From contig JAJOHG010000099.1 of NCBI GenBank assembly GCA_021029095.1, positions 1 through 64,000 of the forward strand: DNA of 64,000 nt. The letters are read 5' to 3'. The DNA comes from Phellopilus nigrolimitatus (Eukaryota > Basidiomycota > Agaricomycetes > Hymenochaetales > Hymenochaetaceae). The notes beneath the pieces are model-generated. The model saw only the letters and a program-made list of their open reading frames with translations, did no database searches and was not told where the DNA came from. This document shows positions 33,919-45,567 of the stretch, piece by piece. Numbering within the stretch: the stretch's first letter is position 1; each line of letters starts with the position of its first letter. The position numbers and the translations under genes are program-made.

Positions 33919-34916
33919 CTATTCATCCGAACACATGGGTCCGAATGTGGTTTCCAACCACTCCAAGCGTTCAAGGATGGAAGGCAGCTTGTCTGCATCG
34001 GGAACACCACCGCCGAAATAGACGCTCAAGACAAATCCAACCTGCATAGCGACGATGATCTTGCGTTCGTGCAACCTTAGGTGTGCCGGGATGCTTGCGA
34101 TAAACCTCTTCCAGAATGCCTCCGCCATCGGCTGGGTTCTCTCCGACACGATGTCTTTCCCGCGTACGATGGCAACACTTAAGTATCGCATGCACCAGCC
34201 ATTTGAACCGAGTGGCAATAATGCCGCTTGCTCCCAATCCACTATCCCGGCTATCTTCATATGCTCGTTCAATAAAACCTGAGAGAAGACAAATTCAATT
34301 TCTGAAAGGGAAGAGGGCACATAAATTCAGAAGAATTTACATTTCGGGCATTAATGTCGATATGACACAGGGCGAGCGGGAGACACTTGAGAACGTCACA
34401 TTCATTAAGCAATGCTTCAATCTTGCTTTTCAGCTGAGTGTGTACAATGTTATCCTTGGATAAGATCCGTTTCAGACGGGGGACGATGAAGAAGTCGACG
34501 ACACCACTGCTGTCCGTATTGATGAGGCAACGAGCCAGAATGCCTCCGAGCTGAGAGGCCAATCCGACTTCCTGATCCAAGGTAGTATCGCTCTTGAACC
34601 ACATAGTGCCTTTGATGAAATCCGCAACATAGGCATAATGTGCTTTCGAGGTCTGGGCTGAAAAAATGAATGGGACAATTTCGCCCAATAACCCGCGTGC
34701 TAGAGCGGTCGCCGTCGTGTCTATTTCGTTGTCCTTCAACTGGACGATAACTTCGCTGCCATCTTCGAGCGTGACAAGTGCTGTCTTACTGAACATTCCC
34801 TGATGATCGAATATGCGGGTCGTCACAGGCTCGGAGTAGCAAAACCCCTTTGCAACAGCGTGTGCTTCTGCTACGACCTGTCTGTCGGAGAGTTTCTCGA
34901 TGAGCGAGGGAGACAT
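33919..34916 (-). CDS. APH-family phosphotransferase-like protein
   Basis: Exons 34916-34341 and 34278-33919 (intron 62 nt) give 311 residues. LPLALCHIDINARNVLL is the Brenner-type catalytic loop (HxDxxxxN) and KIAGIVDWEQAALLPLG carries the metal-binding Asp, both typical of the aminoglycoside phosphotransferase / choline-kinase-like fold. A weak N-lobe (FSKTALVTLEDGSEVIVQL) precedes. Such genes are numerous in Agaricomycetes and their substrates are mostly unknown; antibiotic resistance should not be assumed. An in-frame extension upstream to a Met near 35015 exists, but the ATG at 34916 (MSPSLIEKLSDRQ) is preferred. Confidence 0.8.
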
Positions 34917-36114
34917 ATAAGAATCGAAAGATGTGTGACGACGAGTGTAGAGGGCAAGATGGGAAAAGCTGATGAAACAAGATCCGGCGACTTTTGAGCT
35001 TGAGTTCTTGACCATTCGGCAATCACGGGAGCGTGATGTCGCTCACATATACGTGTTGTACTCACTACGAATTCAATCGCCCCAAGAAGCACAGCTTGGG
35101 ACTACATAAATGACACAGACTGCGATCTTTATACTAGGCTCGATCAAGAGATCGGTGCAGCGGATGGAAATTTGCAATTGCTCTGGCAGTATAGAAAATT
35201 GCATAGCTGTGTTCTGAAGACGCTTGGCCTTACTCGCGGCGACAGTGAGTACAGATCCTGAACTTTTTTTTTTGAAGAGTATGTGGCTGTGCGATCTCCG
35301 ATGATCGCCTTTCCGAATTTGAGCTCGACGTGCTGATCTTACCTCCTGCATCGTCTGAAGTTCCTCGTGGCGCGACAACAAGAGACTTTTCTGGCCTCTG
35401 GAGTATACGAAAACATCCTTAAACCTGCTTGGGAACCAAAATAACCGAAGGTAGGACACAATTAATAAATACAGTTAGGCGTGGGCCACGATTGCTGGTG
35501 TTGTGGTTACACAAAACTGCGTTTGTTATGCGCAAACACATGTTATTCCCCAAAATATCAGGGTCTAAGGAACTGTATGTAGAAAACGACTATCTGCCTC
35601 CGCTTTGTATGCACTATTTCTGGAGCAAAAATGAGGCCTAGCGCCTTCAGGGCATTGCTTATTTGCTATAATATCGACGCAAATACCCATGCGTTGCATC
35701 GATTTCCTAATCAAGCATGAAGTCTGCCTTTCTGACACCTACGTTTTCTTCTGAAGGTGGTAAGCAAGCCTGGAGGGAACCTATAAAACAATCAGTGAGT
35801 CTCCATTGGAACCAAGTTAACCAGACCTCTTAACAGCTAAAGGTGGGCACGCTCTCTCATGAAGGTTTACTCTTGATAAGTCTTCAGTATCCGACTTTCC
35901 GAATCCAACGCGACAGACATTCAATATCTCAAGGTAAATTTTGTTCTTTCTTCGGGGTTGAGTTCGTAGAGCTGATGTCGCTATATTTTGTACACAGATG
36001 TCCAATATCCAGTATATGGTTAATGAGCACCACAACCTGTATGTCTTTCTGCATAAAGGACTCAAAACTATGCTCAATGGTGTATCTTCTTGATTACATA
36101 TAAGGTTTAAGGTC
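34917..36114. other. Intergenic region without a supported gene
   Basis: Short frames on both strands, none with a family signature. It may contain eroded coding sequence near 35640-36100, but nothing could be identified. Confidence 0.35.
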
Positions 36115-36426
36115 TCAGCGGAAGGAGAAGAACATCCAGGCCGATTCAGAGTACGTGCATACTACATCTCAGTGTATGCATGATTTCTGATGCCGACGAC
36201 GAGTTTCATATTCTACAACTCCCTCCCACTTGTAGAGGATGCTGAAAAGGCGGAAGACAAGATGAACTCCGTTCGAGACGAGCTCGCTAGTATCATGACC
36301 GAGCACAATTTGGCAGACATATTCTCTGTTTGCCTCGTCCACAAGCACTTTGATATGCTTCCAGGAGAAATGGCAACATTCCGCACAGCTATTTACCTAC
36401 TTTCCCACCTACTAAAAGTTAGCTGA
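36115..36426 (+). pseudogene. Fragment of an uncharacterised fungal protein
   Basis: The frame at 36190-36426 reads SLPLVEDAEKAEDKMNSVRD and then HNLADIFSVCLVHKHFD before a stop. The composition is clearly protein-like and resembles an unnamed basidiomycete protein type with a CLxHKHFDxxPGE block. No start, splice scheme or downstream half is present. Probably a remnant. Confidence 0.4.
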
Positions 36427-38528
36427 CTCGTGCAGCCGAACTTGACCTTACTATTTTCCCATATATTTGATTGTCCGTGTCTGAACGAAAGAAAGACACT
36501 TTGAGAAACGGTCTTGATTTCGATTAGTAGTTCCCAGAACAAGAGGTGTATAAACATCGACGCCTCGGGTGATTCGTAAGTCTGAAATCGAGGTCTTCAT
36601 GTGCGCAACTCCTCCCTTTTCGAATAAGATACTTGTGGCTCGAGCTTTCGCTTGCCAGGACGTCCGTGGGAATAAGTACCGTAATCTACCCTGACTCAGC
36701 GGTGCCCACGCTGAGACTCCCCACCGAGTAAACGCGGACAACCACGCAAGCAAATGAGAATAGGCTTGTTATCAAAGACTGAAGTAAAAGAATGCTAGGT
36801 TTTTTTGGAGAAAACTGAAAATTTTACTAAACGCTCTCCGTGTCAAATACTATAGTACCTGTTCCCTGAAGGAACACGTTCTGAAACGAGCAATATTCAT
36901 CTACATGCATTCCATTCCTTCATACTGTTTGCCGAAAATTCGACTCACAACGTTGTCGCGGAAGTATCCTCTTCCGCAGCAAAATTTGATTGAAGGAAGT
37001 ATATCTCAAGCTATCCCAGCTTGAATCTGGCGCTTTCATTGTCCCCGACTCGCATTCATCGAGCGGGATGTGGGTTGAAGTCTAGCGTACGCGGAAATAA
37101 GACCGGAAACCAAATGATCTCCTGTCAAATGTCTGTGACGATAGCGACGTTAGCGTCTGCGGCTGCTCGATCAAGGTCCGCCCGTCTCCTTTACGGGCCG
37201 CCACTATTCGCCTCGGTTTGTTCGCCGACTCCTTGGAGCAGATACACTGTGACTCGTCCATACCTGAGTGGCCGGCATCTGGCGAAAATCGGGGAAAGGA
37301 GCGGAAAAAATGCAGATGCTGTTTTTGTTTCTTTTACCGGGCCGGCCGATCCAGGGCGGGGCGCTAAAGACCCTGTTTGAGGCTGACTGGGGCGCAGTCG
37401 TTACACGTGCTGTGCCCGCGAGCTCGGGAGGGACGGCGCACGCGTATTGGTCGCGGGATGTCTCAGATCGGACCTACGGAGTCGCGTGGCGTCGCTGCCG
37501 CACCCCAAAAGGGTGCTTCGGTCACGGCAGAAGCCCGTAGAAGCATAGCCCGATGGCAAAGCATCCAATTCAGTTCAGTTCCTCAAAATTATTTTCCCCT
37601 TTGTAATAAAAACAAAATGAAAAAACAATGTGACCCTAATAAATTTCGACGCCGAAGCCCGGGTTAGAGATAAGGCCACAGAACGCCACAGCGTATTCGA
37701 CCCAACCGCGCCGAACTTGAAAATTTAATCTCCTTCGGTCACTTGGAAAATTAAAGGCGGGATCGACGGGTTAGGTCGCGTCGTCGGTCGCAGAGTGGAC
37801 ATACGAAGGATTTGACTTTGAGAAGATGAAGCTCGGAGAGGTCGTTACTACAGAAGGAAGTTTGGAACCGAGGGCACGGTGCCACACGCTGGTCCGTTAA
37901 AAGACTATCTCCGTTTTAGGTGACCATGAACTGCCGACACAGAAGCTCTGTTCGTGTCTCTGAGGCTGCACCGACCGCTAAGCAGACGCCACCGACGTGC
38001 GCCCCCAATCGACAAAGCAAACCCGCAAAGAGATACCCAGAAATTGTTATCGTGCCACCTTTATCTGATTTATCCGGGTTTGTTTCAGGACTGATCTGGG
38101 GCGGAGACGACGCACACAAACCACGAGGAGGGCTTTGACTCTGAGCAGACCGTCAGCCAATGTCAGCGCGACGGAAGCAAACCTTATGAGCGGATCGTGC
38201 GCAACAGTCCGCGCCCTCGGTCGCCGATCTGCCATCTTGTCCCAGTCCCAACTCGTGCTCCGACCTATCGCTCCCTTTTCTGTCTTTTTGCCGTCACCCT
38301 GGCGGAGTCGAGTCGAGCCGACAGCGCCCGCCTTTACGACACCGTGGCTCTCTCGGTGGCCCGAGGCCGCGCACTCGATCACTCGTTCGTCTTCACCTCC
38401 TATTTTTTGTCTGCCCTTTTTTTTCCAAGCTGCACCTGTGGAACCTTTTATTTGCCTCCTCTTGCGCTGCGTGGGCGTAGCTTCCGTCTCGTCGATCCCC
38501 ACGTAGCCACTGTTGAAGAACGACAAGC
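36427..38528. other. 2.1-kb region upstream of the Zn2Cys6 gene
   Basis: Frames around 37021-37667 and 37916-38751 lack domain features and overlap on both strands. The right end is the promoter and leader of the Zn2Cys6 gene. Nothing else recognised. Confidence 0.4.
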
Positions 38529-41500
38529 ATGAGCGGGCAGCGTTCCCGACAACGCCAAGGCACGATCCGAGACAACGATCCGGCCCGCAGGAGCTCCCTG
38601 CCAGCCTCCCTCCTCCCGCATCTCCGTCAGCCACCGTCTTCACCGCTACTCGACGACGATGACCTCCAGCCAGCGCTTCCGTCCCCTCAGTACGTGCCCA
38701 CACGCCCTCTCCTTCCATCTTTCTCGCCTGTCCTTCACCCGAGAGCATCAACCAGCTCGAGACTGCAGACTTTGGCCTCGCTCAGGGAGGCTGACGGGGA
38801 CTCCCAGCAAGCCACCATGTTTGCTAGTGTGCGATCGCAATCGGACTCTCCAGCATCTGAGGAGGTCGACGATCGCCAACATCGCTTTACGGCGCACCAG
38901 TACCGTCGCGACGCAACTTCGAACGTACGCGCTGCGCCACCCCCGCTTACGCACGTCCAGAGTATTGTCACACCCACGCGCCCCCATAGCGCGCTCGACA
39001 GTGCATATCTTTCCGATCTCTCTAGCGTCTCCGCATCCTCGAGTGCACACGGGGCTCCGCCGCCTTCGCTCGCGAGCGCGAGCACCACGTCGTCCGATTC
39101 TTCGCACACCCGCGTGCGCAGTTGGCAGCGCGAGCAGGATACCAGTGTCAGCCCTGAATTCGGCAGGCTCGCGGGCCCGGGTGTGGCGATCGAGACTTCG
39201 GGCGCAGGTGCGTCTACGTCTGCGCCTGCTTCCTCGCTGGCCACGGGGCCGAGTCGCTTCGCACAGGCGTATCCGGAAATCGAGTATGAGGAGCGCGGCG
39301 GGCACCGCGCGCACTTCCCCGTTTCAACGATGCGCGGCGGCTCTAGCCGCACGTACACTCCATCTTCCTCGACCATCGGCGAACTCAACCGTGCGCGCGG
39401 AAGCGGAAGCTGGGTCCGCGATGAGGACGAACTTGAGTTTGAAGGCGGCACTTGGAGCGGGAGTGAACAGGACGTCGAGATGTCGATTCAGATGCGCGTA
39501 CGAGGAAGAGGACGGATATTTCGTGGCTCAGCACCATATCGTGGCGAGTTCTCCGGGGCCGCCTCATCCTCAGCGTCGCCCAGGGAGAGAAGTATGCCCC
39601 CTGCACGCAGATTATCTCCCGCTGCACCGTACGCACAGACATCCTCATCCGTTTTGCACAGGCAGAGCCAGCCTTTATCTAGCCGGATATCGCAGCAGCG
39701 TACGCCGATTTTTTCTGCCTTATAGTAGCTTTTCTTCTTTACTCATAGAATTTTGTTCAGTGTTAACGGAAGGTATTCCTGAGCCGGGGGCGGGATCGTC
39801 GCCCACCCACTTATCTTCTACAGGCGGGGATGACCCCATTCTCCTTTGTAAGCCATCCGCATCTTGCGATTGGAGACGAAGACTAACATTTGGTGCTGCA
39901 GCATCTGAACGCTATCCTCGAACGCAGGCGCTCTTAGACAGTACGTCATTTTTTCCCTCGCCTTGCCAGTCCGCTAGGCCTTTAATATAAAAATACCATT
40001 TTTTCGATGATTTTTTATCTTGATTTTTTCCTTCGAATGAAGCTGATATCTTCGGTATCCTCTTATCAGGAATAGCCCTTGGAGACGATCGATTGCCCAG
40101 TTCTAGTGCCAGTGCAGGCTTGTCGCGCAGATCGACCCGCCCGCCAGCCTACGCGGACTCTAGCACGAACGAGAACCTGAGCACGACCTCGCGCGGCTCA
40201 TCGACCACGTCCCTCCCAAGGTATTCTGCATATGCCTCCGCTGGTACGTCTAGCCTTTATACTCCTTCTCTTGAGGATAGGAAATTCGCTCAAACCGTTT
40301 TCCTTGGTGCAGATTCTCGCCCAGAGCGCTCGGAACTTGGCCTATTGCGGCGCATTGCCCCACCTGAAAGCGCTTTCTCAGTCCCACCTAGTACGCCGTC
40401 GCCACATGCGTACAGGAATTTCACGCTCCCTACGACGAGTGATGAACGTGCGCGCCCGCGGGAAAGGTATGTCGCGGAGGCAAGCCACGAGTCAAGTCTT
40501 AGACCGGGCAGCGGCGTCCATCTACGTGGCCCCGGGCTTGGTACGCCGCCGTCCGCGCAGGGAACCCAGCCCATTGTGCCCCCGCAGGCTCACCCAACCT
40601 ATTCGGTAACGCCGTACCAGACGCACCAGGCAGAGCAAAACCCGTCGAGCACAATTGTCCTCGCGGCGGGACAGGGACTGACATCACCGTACGCGCCCCC
40701 CAGATTGTCGCTTTCTGCTCCGACACGGGAATACGCAGCCAACGCACCCTTGTCCACAGGGCGCTACGAGTCGCAGTCACAAACACAGGTTATGCCGCTT
40801 GCGCCAGCAGATGCCATCCCGCCTCAGCCGTCGGCGTCAGCGTCGGCGTCACAGGCGCCGGTCAGACAAGGACAGGCCTCAAGCAGGAGCGTGTCTGTAG
40901 AGTATCCATACCCGCCTGAAGCGCCCCCGCTGGACCCGCAGCAAACAGCCGCCCGCGTACAGCGCGACATGCCATCCGCAGCGAAACGCGCACGCACAGT
41001 GAGCACGGACAGCCGCGCTGGACTTGGACCGCCTTCGGTAGCTGAGACCAGCCAGAATGCGAATGCACCTGCACCCGCTACCGTTGTAAAGGGCAAGAAG
41101 GGCAAGGGCGGCGCAGGGCGGGGGCGGGGTAAGAAAGCTGCTGCGTCCGCGTCCGCATCTGCCTCGGCGTCGGCGTCGGGGACACAGACACCAGTCGAGC
41201 CCGTGGCTTCCTCTTCCTCAACACGCGAGCAACGGCTCGCTCACGCTGCGGTTTTCGCTGAAGATCGTCTTGCTAGCGGGAGACGCACGACGAGTGCACC
41301 TATTGCTGTTCGTCCGATTGAGCCTTCGATTCGACCACAACTTCTTCATACGTCCGCTACGAAGCCGCCCACGCCAACCGGCGTGAATCCGCTGGTTTTT
41401 TCTCGCAGCAGCACTGAGAAAGGGAAAACAAAGGCGAAGGCAAAGGAGAAGACGAAGCCACAGGCAAACAAAGCCAGCGAGAGTGTCAGTGCTGAGGAAA

Positions 41501-42651
41501 ACTCGTCAAATGAGGGCGACGACGACAGGCCAGGGTTCGTAATTGGGTCGACTCCTTCAACAGAGCTTGGGAGCGGGAAACGCATGACCCGGGGGAAAAT
41601 TGAAGTTGCCTGCGATTTCTGTCGAAGTGAGTTTAAATTTTTTTTAAGAAAAGGGAAAAAAAGTTAAAGTAAATTTATCTCTTCAGAGCGTAAGATGCGG
41701 TGCGATGGTGCTCGACCGTCGTGCAGGAATTGCGCTAGGAAAAATGAGGCTTGCATATACACCGACGAAATTCGTCGTCGCGGTCCTGGCAAGAAACAGA
41801 AGCTCGTTGACGTACGTCTGAAGAAGACGAACAAGGCTATTGAGGCGGGTTCATCGCGAGGCCAAAGCAAGAGGCAGACGAAAGGAAAGGGGAAAGCAAA
41901 GGCGCAGACGACTACGCGGGAGTCAGAGACAGTAGACGAACAGCCAGCGCCAGACAAAGAGCACCAGCAGCAGACTCAGTCGCAGACACCTCAGATGCAG
42001 GTGCCTGAGACGCCGCCACGGTCGTCCGCGTTTCTGGGTACGAGCATTGCAGACTATAATCTCACCACGCCAACGCAAGCATTCCTCCCGGGAATGGCTT
42101 CCTCTGCGAACGAGCTGTTCCTTCCCTCGTTGGTGTCGCCGCCGCGCCCTGGTGGCCCATCAACCTTCCTCCCCTCAACCGGCCTCACACCGTTCCAATC
42201 GTCGGCTTTTTCGTTGGCGCCCTATTCGCCATCTCAAATGCCGTTCTACATACCCAACCCCAACTCCCCGCACGCGTTCGGAGGAGAGCTCTATCCAGAG
42301 CACTCGCCAACAATATCTGGCGGCGACATCGTCGACCCAGTTGGATTTAGTGCCGGTCTCGGTTCAGGACGCGGGGGCGCTCCAGAGAGTTCCGCTGCGG
42401 CGCGCACTGCGAGTGCACTGTCGAGTGGTCCGAGTTCAAGTGAAGGCGAGCCAGGGAGAGGTTCGGGACGCAGGCGAGCGGCGAAACGAGTCAAAATCGG
42501 CCAGGACGACGTGGATCTTGAAGAAGGCGAGATACGCGAGGCTGGTCCTTCAGGCGTTCATCAGAAAAGGTCCGTCAAAGACAATGACCAGCTAGACGAG
42601 CTAGATGGCGGCAGCGGCGGCAAGGATGACAACAACGACAACGACAATTAG
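38529..42651 (+). CDS. Large Zn2Cys6 transcription-factor-like protein
   Basis: Exons 38529-39699, 39761-39847, 39902-39940, 40070-41626 and 41687-42651 give 1,272 residues; phases close exactly. The first 940 residues are Ser/Pro/Ala-rich, low-complexity and presumably disordered. A Gal4-type cluster then appears at about 946-975: ACDFCRKRKMRCDG, SCRNCARKN and the final Cys, spacing C-x2-C-x6-C-x6-C-x2-C-x6-C. A Lys-rich linker (GKKQKLVDVRLKKTNK) and another low-complexity tail follow, ending in Asp/Asn repeats. No fungal-specific regulatory domain is seen. The zinc cluster lying in the C-terminal quarter is unusual, as most fungal members have it near the N-terminus. Intron 4 splits the cluster. 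The 129-nt third intron may hide a tiny exon. Confidence 0.82.
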
Positions 42652-43365
42652 ACGCCCGTCGACGTTCCGGCGGCAGTGATCTCTTACACGACTTTTTTTT
42701 TCTATCTTTTATCGTATCTTTCTCCTCTTTATTCCTGAATTATTTTTTAATTTACTTTCTCCGAAAAAAATCTCCTTCAGTAATCTATCTCTCGTGTATA
42801 CACATTTAACTCTGTTCTAATAACTGTAGCACTCCTGATTTGTAGTAATTCTCTAAATAACCACGAATCGAAATCTATTGTCGGACTCGCTGCGATCAAC
42901 ATTTCCAATACAGGATTGAGGACATATAGCAATTGTTTTTACATAATCAAAAGATTAGGACTTCATGGAAGAGCATAGAAATGCTGTAAGGACTCGGATC
43001 TGCCAATAAATATTGAATGTCAGCACAGATGCCGATTATTGTGACTTGTAAAATTGTCATGAGAATGTATGTGAAAAACAACGGTGTAGGATGAGCGAAG
43101 ACCACAGTTGTCGGAGATAGCGTAAGCGCAGGGAGAATATAAACGTAATGTGCTGTTTATGCGCCTTTTGTTTTGGACGATGCTGACGAGTTTGTAGAGA
43201 CGACCAAGTTTGACCCAGGCATGAAGCGATATCTCATCGAATGAAGGACTGGGTATGTCACTCTATTGCCCATGGGTTGCAAACATGTACGGCCGAGACA
43301 TACTGGCTCTAGTAGTGCAAGTTAAGTAAGTATGGCGGACAGTATACATGCAAGCAATACGTACA
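42652..43365. other. Convergent intergenic region
   Basis: 3' flanks of the Zn2Cys6 gene (plus) and the uncharacterised minus-strand gene. AT-rich after 42690, with a poly-T run at 42695-42702. No gene seen. Confidence 0.5.
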
Positions 43366-44857
43366 CTAGCTGTGGATAGGAGGAACACACTGTCCATGGC
43401 GGCAGGTCAAAACTTTGAACACACTCCTCCCATAATACATTGATCCTATTTTGTTCCAGACCTGTCCTAGAGCGCATGGTACTCTGCAGCTCTGATAATC
43501 TTCTCCTGTCATCCTGTACGAGCCAAAAGAAGCCAGTTCTTTCGAAAAGTTTATGTGTTAGCATAAGCTTTTGTTATAAGGGAACCAAGTAATTTCCATA
43601 CACACCCGCAGAGTCTGCGGTCGGCTTCGCATAAGTTGCAGAAGACCTTGAAAGATAGTCGAACAAAATCCGCCACCGCGTCTTCTTCCATTCCTGGTTT
43701 TTGTTGAGAGAAGCTGAACCCCTCCCACGTCTCTATCAGACCATTTTGCAAGGCATATGCAATTGAAAGCATGGGAGAGTCCGACTTCGGAAGAATTTCA
43801 TTGCATTTTTTCCAGAACTGCACTATGGGCGCATCGTCTCGAAAGGTCTCGCTTTCGCAGCTGTAGAGCTCCCTTATTCTCAAGAGCTCGCGGACCAAGA
43901 ATTCGAATCGATACCACGCATCTGTCGATGCATATCTGAGGATATGTAGTTAGAGGGAGGACAAGTAACACAGTTAAAGGAGAACGAGATTCCTCTTACC
44001 GGGAAGAAATAGGTCTGCCCGCCCGGGCTAGATCTTTGAGAAGAGCGCGATCGTTTACTTTACATCTGCATGCTTCCGATTTCGAGCCACGATGTGAGAA
44101 TCGATAGAGGAGCAGATCCAGTATTTCACCGTGCTCAATGAGCACTGCCAATTGAACAAATTCCCACGGATGTTCAGTCTTGCTTTCAGATTTAAACGCA
44201 GTCAGTTTATCCTGGATGCTTGCTAGGTCGAACTTGTCGAGGTAGAGCCGGAGGCGAGGGTATTTCATAACTAATCTGCAAATGCTTTTCATTGCGACGA
44301 ATTGGACAGCGGCAGAATGGTTTCTAAAGTTCATGGCCGATGAGAGATGTTTGATTTGTGAAAGGACGATGATAACGGACCTGGCATGTAAAACAAGGAG
44401 TTTCCAATTTCGTAAAACGCGGCCTTCGTCCCAGCCAAAGTATATCTTGAACGCCCCAAACATGCAGCAGACCGGCTAAGCCGGTGGTCTCATCTGAACA
44501 GCTCGCACGCCATAATGCTGAATAGAAATCTTCACCAATGGCATCCTCAAGACGGCGAATCATCATTTTGTAGGAGACTCGAAATATCGCCCGTTCAAGA
44601 AGTCGGCCGCCCCGTTGATAAACGTATTTGTCGAGAATGCGACCTGGTCCAACGATGTCGGACATGGTGGCATTTGTGGACATACCGCTCGGGTGAAGCG
44701 AGCAGGTGTACCCGCTTGCGCTGGAGAAAGAGGCATCGTCGTCGTCTTCAAAAGGATCGTTCTGAGAAGAATCCGGAACAAAAGGCCGATAGAGAAACGG
44801 TCTGTGAAGGGGATAGGGGAAGGCCGTGCTAGACAGAGCGGGATGTGCCTGCGACAT
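43366..44857 (-). CDS. Uncharacterised basidiomycete protein, gene model uncertain
   Basis: ATG at 44857 starts MSQAHPALSSTAF; an acidic patch, then MSTNATMSDIVGPGRILDKY and MMIRRLEDAIGEDFYSALWR follow. A downstream frame (SAAVQFVAMKSICRLVMKYP and RLRLYLDKFD) is clearly coding and helical, then after an intron (43999-43936) WYRFEFLVRELLRIRELY. An intron with acceptor CTTTAG near 44330 joins VLHAR to NHSAAV, but the link from the first frame needs either a 49-nt intron ending GACGAAG or a one-base indel. The 3' end is also ambiguous (stop 43366 or about 43322). Helical-repeat character; no named domain. The product cannot be given a function. Confidence 0.5.
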
Positions 44858-45567
44858 TGATATATCGTCGTTTTAGGATGTGTCGGACAAGTCTCCTTTG
44901 GAAAGACGACTCAGACAAATATCTAGTAGTAGTTGAGGTCGCAGGCAAAGAACCTCTGCGAGAGTGTAAATTTTGGCATACGCCGCAGCCAGCGATGTGC
45001 TACAGGCAAGGCCCGAGGGCGATGCTAAGGCTGTACTTCAAAACCTAGGATCACTGGAGTCATAATAGTCCAGGGTCCTCATCCAAACACGAGGATCTTA
45101 GGACTCAAGCGGTTTTCTCACGGATTAAATATAGAAGTAATTAACAAAAAAAAAAAAAAATTACACGAGAGTAAAGTTGGACGCTAAAAGCGTTTCCTTA
45201 TCATTTGGGCGCCCTATGGGCTCGACTTCTTGCTCTTCTTCAGACATAACAGGCTCCGATATGAAAATATATGACGTACAAATTGCTTTGAAATGTACAC
45301 TTCTAAATATCTGAGGTTCGACATCCTTTGCGAGTGGCTTGTTGGAACGTGACACATCTTCAAGTCCTTACTCGAACGAGGAGGAAGGTAAAGTAATGTC
45401 AACTCCGAGTTTATAAGTGTGGCTTGCTTCGACTTTCTCGGAGAAATTTCGCGTCGATCTTCGATCTTGCGCTTGGCTGCTTTTGAATTGGCTTCACGAC
45501 CGCCGTCACCGTCTTGGCCAGAAACTGCCGGCAGAAAGTCAGCCTTCATGCTTTCTCATCGGCGTCG
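44858..45567. other. Divergent promoter region of the uncharacterised gene and GH92
   Basis: 710 bp between two divergent starts. It includes a 15-base poly-A run at about 45145-45160. A 111-residue minus frame (45549-45214) has no features and is rejected. Confidence 0.5.

Noticed and set aside
38735..39451. 238-residue minus-strand ORF opposite the Zn2Cys6 gene, plus nearby long shadows
   Set aside because: Ser/Arg-rich antisense reading of a GC-rich coding exon whose plus-strand phases close across five exons.
45214..45549. 111-residue minus-strand ORF before GH92
   Set aside because: No ATG context or domain; it runs antisense into the GH92 leader in a divergent promoter.
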